From assembly GCA_017979445.1 (NCBI GenBank), contig CM030711.1:39610757-39674756 (forward strand): a DNA stretch of 64,000 nt, in the 5' to 3' direction. Below, piece after piece: positions 55,795-64,000 of this stretch. The DNA comes from Akebia trifoliata. Lineage: Eukaryota; Streptophyta; Magnoliopsida; Ranunculales; Lardizabalaceae. The position numbers and the translations under genes were made by a program. The first letter of the stretch is position 1; each line of letters starts with the position of its first letter. The notes beneath the pieces are model-generated. The model was not told the DNA's origin, did no database searches, and saw only the letters and a program-made list of their open reading frames with translations.

Positions 55795-57762
55795 CATTTT
55801 GTGTCAGACCTTGACGTTGTTACTCAGGCATTACCTAATAGAGGTGCAAGGCTTACAAAAGTATTGAAACAACTACAATATGCACCACTTCCAATTGATA
55901 AATAAAATACAGTCATTTATGCAACTATCAAGGACTTTGTGATCGATTGTCTTTAGACAATATCTTCCTTGAGAAATAAACAAAAAAAAAAAAATCTTAA
56001 TGTCTTCATTTTCAACCTCTAGTTAATCTTCTTCCTCAAAACACTCATCTTTGATCATAAAATGAAGTCTCTTATCTTCTTCTTTAAAATCAAGATTCAA
56101 AGTATTTTACCATCTTCGTCAATATTGAGATTATGCATTCTCCAACCTTCAAACCTCAAGAGCAATATACAGAGAAATAAAATATCACACTGGAATTTTA
56201 GCCTAAACAAAATCTAAGATCTATACAAAATATGAAAAATAATGGATTGAAGATAAAATTAAAGAGGTTAAAAATAATTTATCATAAAGAATAATGGCCT
56301 AAAGATGAAGGATTTTTTACATTCGTCTTAAACCTTAAGAATCCATCTCTTTCAACCAATGAACCTCAACAAAGAAAGTTGGAATTTTTGCGAAGGATGG
56401 ATTCTTGAATAGTAAAATAAAAGATTTTCAACAATACATTGAAGATAACAGATTCAAGATGAAGTTGAATAAGTTAAAAATATATAGTTTACGTTCGAGA
56501 TTAACATCACGAAAATAATTCATTTTATGAGATTGAAGATAAGGGCCTTTAGGTCATTTTATAAAACTAATATAAAGTGAATCATATCATAATGGAAAAA
56601 CGAAGGGGACCAAAACGTAGAGAGGTCACGCAGGCATGTCTAGAATCTAGATCACCCAAAATATATTTATATAAAAAATCAACATTGTTTGGCTTGAATC
56701 ATTGACTCCCTATAATTATCTTTCAATCTCCCCCGTATAAGATTGTAAGGCTAATATTTTCCTATTTTATTGAAAAAGTTTCTAGCCTTGTATTAGGTCA
56801 TCACGTGGTACCCAATGATTCTGTCTCGAGACTCTCGAGTCATTCACGGGCATCCAAGAAGAAATTATTCCAACTAGTCGCCAAGGCTAAAATCTCAATC
56901 TCGACATCCTCTCAACTTAAGCAGACAACATTACACTCTTGACAACAATTTTCTAACTTGCGCTGGTGCGTGATATAACAGCAAATGTTACTAAGAGAAT
57001 CTTAAGACCCCTTCAGCTTGAGACTTACGTTAGTACATTCCATAAAGTTATACTTACGCCAGAACTGCTTTTGCTACCCCAACTTTTACTTGTTACATTC
57101 AAATTAAAAAGAAAAAATCAATGCTAAAATTAAAGTAAAAGCATAGGTGCCGGTACCAATTTGTCATTTAGATTTCTATTTGCAAAATTTAAGATTTTAG
57201 GTGATTTTTTTTCTAAAACCATCACCTAAATTTAAAATTAAAATTTAATAGTAAAAAATAAAAAAATTAATTTTAATTTTTAAATTTATAAAATTTTATC
57301 CTCTACAACAATGATATTGGATAATGTTTTCGAATGCAAGATGATCTAATCGAGAAATTTCATTTTATCAATATGTGCAGGAGAGAAATTCTCTCTTGTT
57401 GATTTTGTTTACGCCATATATGTCAAATGGGTGTTGGTCTGTGAGTTAAACAATTGTCGAAATTATTTGAAATGTTGAGGTAATAACTTTGACCAAACTT
57501 TTATAATGCTCCAATAATGTGATTTAATCTTTAATTAGGATGTAAGAAAGAAATTACGAATTTTATTATCTTTTTAAATTGGAATGTAATAAGTAAAAGT
57601 TGGGGGTGCCAATGGCAGTTCTCTTAATAAGAGCTCCTTTAATTAATGGCAGAAGAATAACACAATTCCACCTCTGGCATATAAATTAGACAAGCCCGTT
57701 GAAATCACGACAATTCAAATTTTTTACTGGACCAAGAATGTAGTATAACATCAAGGCGCAAA
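55795..57762. other. intergenic DNA and 3' flank of the F-box gene
   Basis: No gene seen. A T-rich interval with scattered short frames lacking family pattern. Confidence 0.4.
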
Positions 57763-59043
57763 TTAGCACTCAACACAAACACAAGCAGCGCGTCGTATGA
57801 CCTCAGGCAAATCTGCAATTCTACTCCACTCTCCAACCTCGTTATCGTAAACCAAAACCAAACCTTCCTTCAATCCTCTACAACTCCTCCCACTTCTCCT
57901 CAACAAATCATCTATGCACCCCAACACCTGCACAAGCACTACTTTCTCTCCAACTCCAACACAGCTGAATCTAACTGTACTGTCCAATCTAACTTGCGCC
58001 GGTAGTGGTGGACTCCTTATCCTACACCACTCTCCAAACCCACCCCCATCACCATTACTCCTCTTTCTCCTTCGCCCATCGTATCTCCAGAAAGAAAGCT
58101 CTACTGCGTGACTAGATAAAACGTACACGTGTCCTCCTGCTGTGCACGCTGCCACCACACACCCACCTCCCGGCACAGCTCGGCTCCTCAACCACACACG
58201 TGCATCCACATCGTACAAATCCATCGAACTCGCGTACACGTGCGCCTCAGATCCAGCGTCACGCGCCGTGTCCGTACCGTTTCCACCGATCTTCAACCCT
58301 CCTATCACGTAAAAAACACCATCAACGGCTGCGCCGATGCATCCGTACCGTCTCCTAGAAGATTCCGCAACTATGCGCCACGCGTCAGTCTCTGGATCGT
58401 ACTCTTCAACAGTTGCTGTACGAGCAGCGCCACCAGAGATGTAGATTTTCCCTGAAATGGAAACAGCGGCAAATCTCTTCCTCGGGAAAAGCATTGGTGA
58501 TCTCGAGGAAAAGGTTCCGGTCCAAGTATCGTAACGGACTGTAGCGTTTCGACCTAGGATGTAAATGCATCTGCCTAACGCCGTTAAACGCGCGTGCGAG
58601 AAAGATCCGTCGAGAATCTCGGGTGGAATAGTCTCGATTGCTCGAAACGAGGAGATTCTCCAAGAGGTTTCCTCACCGATACAGTGATTCGCAGCGTATA
58701 TGCCGTAATCTGTAACGGTAACGGCGAAAACCGTTTGACGGAGATAACGGAGACTGCGACGGAGATCGTAGAAGGAGTTTGAATCTAGTAGTTGCGACCA
58801 TTTGCGACAAACAAGAAAGAGAGAAGAGAGAGACGAAGGAGAAACCCTAGAGAGGCATTCGAGGAGAAGATCGTCAGGGAGGGAAAGAAAAGTGGTTTGA
58901 TGGTTCTGATGGCGGTTTTCCGGGCGAATCTTGTCCGAGATTCGATTATTAAAAGTGGTTTCCCGGCGAGATTCTTGTTGAGGATTCGGAAAACAGGATT
59001 TCATTAGCCATGAAAAGCTGCGAGAGTTGCAGCTCTCGGACAT
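57763..59043 (-). CDS. F-box/kelch-repeat protein, intronless
   Basis: This is a substrate-recognition subunit for SCF-type (Skp1-Cullin-F-box) ubiquitin ligases. A single uninterrupted frame of 426 residues starts at the first ATG (MSESCNSRSFSWLMKSCFP). The F-box is at about residues 50-95: FLSLPDDLLLECLSRV, then LFLVCRKWSQLL. Kelch blades follow from about 145 to the end, with paired patterns such as GKIYISGG, VEEYDPETDAW, GVFYVIGG, MDLYDVDARVW and LVYDNEVGEWSRI. These would form a beta-propeller that binds the target. The C-terminus is ACVCVEC. The N-terminus resembles the Arabidopsis At5g26960-type protein as I recall it. The target is unknown. GC content is higher than in the flanks, as usual for an intronless coding region. 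No break seen. Confidence 0.93.
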   Translation of the reverse strand: MSESCNSRSFSWLMKSCFPNPQQESRRETTFNNRISDKIRPENRHQNHQTTFLSLPDDLLLECLSRVSPSSLSSLFLVCRKWSQLLDSNSFYDLRRSLRYLRQTVFAVTVTDYGIYAANHCIGEETSWRISSFRAIETIPPEILDGSFSHARLTALGRCIYILGRNATVRYDTWTGTFSSRSPMLFPRKRFAAVSISGKIYISGGAARTATVEEYDPETDAWRIVAESSRRRYGCIGAAVDGVFYVIGGLKIGGNGTDTARDAGSEAHVYASSMDLYDVDARVWLRSRAVPGGGCVVAACTAGGHVYVLSSHAVELSFWRYDGRRRKRSNGDGGGFGEWCRIRSPPLPAQVRLDSTVRFSCVGVGEKVVLVQVLGCIDDLLRRSGRSCRGLKEGLVLVYDNEVGEWSRIADLPEVIRRAACVCVEC

Positions 59044-61210
59044 GGCTGAAGAAGCGAAAAATAAAACAGTAAAAGAGAGATTTATATCGAAGAAAGGATT
59101 CTGTGTTGGATTTAAATCTAGCAGAATTAAAAGGTCACGTCCGCAGCTACTTTGCCTTTCCGTAATCTTTTCTTCACGAGGAAATGATACGGAGGGTGTA
59201 ACGTCGTCTGACGGTGGACCCGGATTTTGATTGGGTTTTTAGATAATAAAAAGGTTGGACTGATTTTCTAGTACACTGCGTTAGGCACTGACTGACGTGG
59301 ATATCCCATTTTCAAATCCAAGCTCGATATTTATTAATTAATTAATTAATTTATTTTTTTGAAATATTAATTTTTTCGTAAAATGAAGAAGATTGTGACA
59401 TTAGACTGACAATGTGAGAATACATGTGGGCTCAATGACTTATTTTAAGATTTTAAATCTTAAAATTAAAATTTTTGGGTGTGGGTAAGAGAGAGAAATT
59501 TTCTCTCAATAATTGCTAATGTCATTTGCGTCGTAAGTCAAACGATTGTTAGCATAATCTTGTGAGGTGAGCAGATCATTTTTCAAATGGATGACGTACC
59601 TCATTTGGAATGAGTTTTTACTCTCAAAATAGTTTCCCACAATGCTCACAGACTCTTCAATGCATACCACCTCAAGTATGCAAGGGTATTTTTATAATTA
59701 ACAAGGATAGTTTTGTAAATTAAGAAGGCCATTCAATACACGTGGATTCATGTGATTGGTGGATCCTCGAATTTTGTAAACTTTGTAAGCAAAATTATGT
59801 GAGCTTCTGATGTTCTAATAATAATGTTCTATAATTAAAATTACTTAAAAAATTATCTTCTAACTTAAAATTCAATCTTCCTTAATCTTTAAACCTCAAT
59901 GAAACGATAAAAATGCCTTTGCATTATCTCTGTAATCATTTTTTTTTTTTTATTCTTAAAATTAGTCATCTAGAACCCTTGATTTTTCATCTTCAAAATC
60001 GGTCATTTAAAATTTTAAGATTCTATTTATTTCAATATTGAAACATCAAAGCAATATGGATTTTTTCGAGAAATAGAAGATGATGGATTGATAAAAATAT
60101 TATGTTATGAGATGTCTAGTATTCTTATTGGACTTGGACTTGAAGAGGCAAGATAATATCAAAAGGGATGTTTCCCAATGCGGAGTGAGCTCGGCCTGAA
60201 TCCAAGACAATTTTTTTTTAAGGTATGTACTGTATTTTTAGTAGGGTTTCTTTATGTTTTTATGCTTTATGAGGTTTCTTGTAGCAATGGACATAGAGTT
60301 TGTAATATTTATCGTTGATAGTGGTTTTTTCCCCTGTCCTCCGTGAATATAGGCAATTTGTCGAACCATGTAAATCTTGTGTGTTTGTTTTGTTATTTTA
60401 TCTTTACTCTTATTATACTTCCACACAACATGTTAAATATATTTTTACATGTAAACCAATTTTAATGGGATGGATTTTTAATAGAAAAATCAATGATGAA
60501 TTTGAATATGAGGGTATTTAAGTCATTTGTCATGCGTAAACGACTCTTTTTCTTTATTGTCTGGGCTTTTCTAACGTCAAAAGACCTTTTAAATCTCTCA
60601 TCAAAGGCAGAGCAAGTAATTTCTTGAAATTTGTCCTAATTTTTAATTGATCCTCATAGGGACTGGTTTTATTGGGAAGGGTATCCTCTCATGTCAACTA
60701 TTGCTTTGATGGAGATGGTTAAAGTGTAAACATAATTCAGGCTATTACTTTGCTTTTAATTTGCCTTATCTTTTAAGTTGATCCTTTTTTAATTTTTTCC
60801 TCATGATCTTGACAAATCGATTAAACAAGCTGATTTAGAAGAACTTGATAGATATTCTAATCTATAATGATGTGATGGCTAGGATTATAGGATCAAGGGA
60901 TCTGTTGTCCACATAAGTGTTTTAAAAAACCAAACCCAACAATGGTTAACTTCAGATGGATTTTGTAATAAAATCGATTTGATTAATGAAGGATAGATTT
61001 TTATAAATGAAGATAATTTATGAAAATTATTCTTATTTTTTTATATAAATATATATGAATTTAAATGGATTCAACAAAATGGGAACTAGAAACCAATCAT
61101 GGTTCGACCAATTTGAAAATTTTTCGATCCAATCATTGGTTCAATTTTAAAACATTGGTTGCTCAACACATGACTCAGATTGAAAAAGGATAGCCGGTCT
61201 TCATGCATTA
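59044..61210. other. promoter side of the F-box gene and intergenic DNA
   Basis: On the minus strand ATATAAAT lies about 40 bp before the ATG, too close for an ordinary TATA box, so I do not call it one. An ATTA repeat lies near 59335-59350. No other gene seen. Confidence 0.4.
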
Positions 61211-61211
61211 T

Positions 61212-61436
61212 AAGGGAGTCATGATAATTTAACTTACCCACATGGCATACTCAATCGACACCTTTGACGTGACAGGCTTGGGAGTTGTAAATCTACTCTC
61301 ATCAGGGTACAAAACAGCATTTTTTTATGAGAAAATGTGTTTCTATATCCCGAGTAGAACACATCTATAATTCTAGAGCCTGTCAATTCATGAGTGTTAA
61401 TTGAGTATGCCATGTGGGTAATTCAGATTATCACGA
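61212..61436. mobile_element. foldback MITE-like element, about 225 bp
   Basis: The left arm TCATGATAATTTAACTTACC plus CACATGGCATACTCAAT and the right arm ATTGAGTATGCCATGTGGGT plus AATTCAGATTATCACGA are inverted copies over about 90 bp, roughly 80 percent alike by eye. Target duplication not resolved. No coding capacity. Confidence 0.75.
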
Positions 61437-64000
61437 TTCAAATAAGGGCTATAGACCACGAAGTAATAGACTATGAACATGTGTGGTGCAAAAGGTGCAT
61501 TTAGTACATAAAGAAACCAAGTAATTGAAAAATGTAAACATTTGACACTCAATAACTAGACAAATACATGGGAAGTAAGTTTAGTGTCATCTCGATACAT
61601 ATTTGGAAGTTTAGGAAAAAGTGTGGAATATTGAATGTCTCATTCAGATAACATGTGCATGATACAATACCCAAAGGGATAATATTAGAAAATTTAAGTT
61701 TATTATGATTCTTGATATAGAAACAAAACTCATAGAAATGATTACAACGAGAAGATTGAACCCAATAACAAACAGAAGAAATCAAAACGAAAGGATAGGA
61801 ATATGATTGTTACCATAGCACCCAAACAATAAGTTTTGGGGATTGAAGTATGGTCATTGGATCGTACACGGTTGGACAGAGCATAGACAAAAGTTATGGC
61901 ACTTGGTAAAATTTCATTTATCACAACCTTAAAAGAAGATTTATCATTGGTGGATTATCCTTCTAAGTCCATTGGTGAATTAACCACCAAAATATATTTG
62001 ATGTCAAATCCCCATAATTCCTCTCATTGAGATGAGGAATTGAAGAAAAACATGTGCAAGACTTGTTTACAAAGGCCTATTTTTCCAAGACTTTGTTTTT
62101 GGAAAAATTCATTTGTCCAAAAGCATTTGTTACTTAGCATTTACTTTTTCTACCACTACCAAGATCTTGTCATGTGGCATTACTCAAATAGACTTCGCCA
62201 AATGGTGATGCCCCTGTTTTTTGTCTTCAACAAAATTGAAAATTAAAAGATAATTCATGAAAATCCCATGTCATTTTTAATTTTTTTAAGATTAGACCAT
62301 TTTACCTCTAAATCTACTTTTATTCCCCTCAATCCTTCTTTTATCCCCTCAATTTATTTATTTTCTCGCACTCAGTCGATCAAGGTTAAACCTCATATAA
62401 GACTTGTGAGGAGGTTCAATTGATATTTTTTCTTAGGGGGGTGGGGTTGTTAAGAGTTGAAGCCTAACTCAAGAATCCAATGGCAAAATATCAAGTTTTG
62501 GATGTACATGCAATCCTGTCATGAGATATATGGTTTTGGACTTCTTTCCCACGTCACCATCTTCATTAAAAGAAGACAAAAGACAAAAAATAAAAAAAAT
62601 AAAATAAAATAGAGATTTTCTTCACCTGAGACCATCCCCGTATAATTTTTAGGCAACATCTCACTTTGTTTTAGGAACCTTTCCATGCCTGCATACCATC
62701 CAAATCACCAAGTTTCTATAGTCAACATTTCACTCATTCTCACATTTTCATGAATTCACATGACAATTGTGATAAGGGTCTCGCTGTCAATGAGATAACT
62801 CTATTCGTACTTTAGCCAACATTAAACATCCCATACATCCACACCATTCCCATGGTAAGACATGACCAAGGGTACCTCCCTCAATGAGATTATCATCGTG
62901 ACCCCATGTCAAAAATCATCAATCCCCTGTAGAATCATACATTTGCACATATAAGTGTAGGGCACAAATGAGATTCGCACCTAAGGCGGATTTACAGTGA
63001 AATCACTTGTCCCCACAAGATTTTTTAAAATCTATAAATTAGTGAGTTATTGTGATAAATTTTAGTGAAGAATAAAAAAATCAGTCTATATTGCCCTTAC
63101 AAATTTTTTTTTTTTTCCATTTTCACTCTTAATTGTCCTCACAAATTTTTTTTTAGTGAGCAAAAGTCGGACTCCGCCCCTCTTCTCACCAATGGGATAC
63201 TCCTAAAGCCTAAGTCGACGTCAATGCGTCCTTACCTCACATATATACATGCATACATTCCCAAAGCAAAGTCATGGTTGGGATGTTTCTATCAATGAGT
63301 GACCCTTACGTGGCTTAACATATATATATTTTTTTTGATAGACACATGCACCTCCATTCATCATGTCCCAGTCACCCATTATCATGCATTTGGATTTGTT
63401 CATCCCCTCTACTTGTAAAACAAATTAAGGAAAAAAGTCAAATTAAAATAATAATTAATTAGTTCATTGTCATTTCTAATCATTTTTTAATTTTGATGGA
63501 GACTACCACCTCTTCGATGACTAGAAATTGGTGTATGATTTAATGGGTCTTCTTCTATGGTGGATTTGTAGTATGGTAGTCAGTCATCAGTGTGTTTCCT
63601 GCTACTTAAAATCATTGCTTGATGGATTATGAAAAGTTTCCTACAGTTGCTCTTTGGTAATAATTGCACGAAATACTATAAGACAACTCAGCCCACTTGT
63701 GGACAAAATAAGGGCCGCTGCCTCGGAACGGATCCTCTGCGGTACCTTTTTTCCCTGTAGTTTCTATCGTGATTTTTCTGCATATTTCATTGAGTAATTT
63801 TGAAAATCAAGACGATTCAAATCCTCTAATTTTTTAAATATAGGTCAGATTTATAATATAAAAAAATTTCACAAAAGAACTTTTAAAAATCATGATCAAA
63901 GGTTAAGAATATAAATGGTCAATGAACTCTTACGTTTATATTGTTTGAATTTAATGTTTTGATTATGTAAAAATATTTCAATAATCTAAAATTACTGTTG
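61437..64000. other. intergenic DNA
   Basis: No gene supported. Bases 62255-62330 (AATCCCATGTCATTTTTAAT, then AAGATTAGACCATTTTACC) resemble part of solo LTR B at 11905-11965, so a decayed related LTR may lie here. T and A runs occur at 63103-63117 and 63148-63154. Confidence 0.4.

Noticed and set aside
57914..59007. Several plus-strand frames within the F-box gene
   Set aside because: They are shadows of the 426-codon minus-strand frame, which has clear F-box and kelch patterns.

Overview
The window looks like nuclear DNA of an angiosperm, probably a eudicot or other dicot-grade plant. The evidence is GT-AG introns, plant-type conserved genes, a strongly AT-rich intergenic background, and heavy loads of plant transposon lineages (Tat-type Ty3/gypsy, Copia, L1-type LINE, SINE, MITEs, CACTA, hAT-like). 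I could not assign the species.

Layout. Bases 1-2040 are non-coding. Bases about 2040-17796 are one badly decayed Tat-lineage LTR retrotransposon with ORF1, gag, protease, RT, two RNase H domains and integrase. It is broken by two nested solo LTRs (6354-8113 minus; 10847-12956 plus) and followed by a minisatellite-rich 3' region and a 5'-truncated LTR. A second, smaller LTR-element 3' end follows at 18007-19080. From 19.8 to 28 kb there are diverged repeats, several MITE or foldback elements, a CACTA end, a 100-bp AT microsatellite and a broken Ser/Asn-rich C2H2 zinc-finger-like gene (22623-24225).

Three intact genes, all on the minus strand, occupy the rest. SF3B5, an 87-residue SF3b spliceosome subunit, has coding exons between 29046 and 34747. 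One of its introns appears to use a GC-AG splice pair, and its 4.1-kb last intron holds a LINE and a Copia fragment. A uS5 ribosomal protein with an organelle-type (probably mitochondrial) N-terminal extension lies at 43748-49914; it has 8 exons and encodes 519 residues, and its introns hold LINE and SINE debris. An intronless F-box/kelch-repeat gene lies at 57763-59043. These three act in splicing, mitochondrial translation and ubiquitin targeting. Nothing suggests they work together.

I found no convincing wholly new system. The best second-look items are the GC-AG intron, the two nested solo LTRs whose removal restores the host reading frame, the 33-bp minisatellite that keeps a 248-codon frame open, the zinc-finger relic bracketed by two 168-bp MITEs, and the tail-to-tail SINE/LINE junction. 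Exon boundaries were assigned by hand from splice consensus, reading phase and remembered family conservation. No alignment or search was run.
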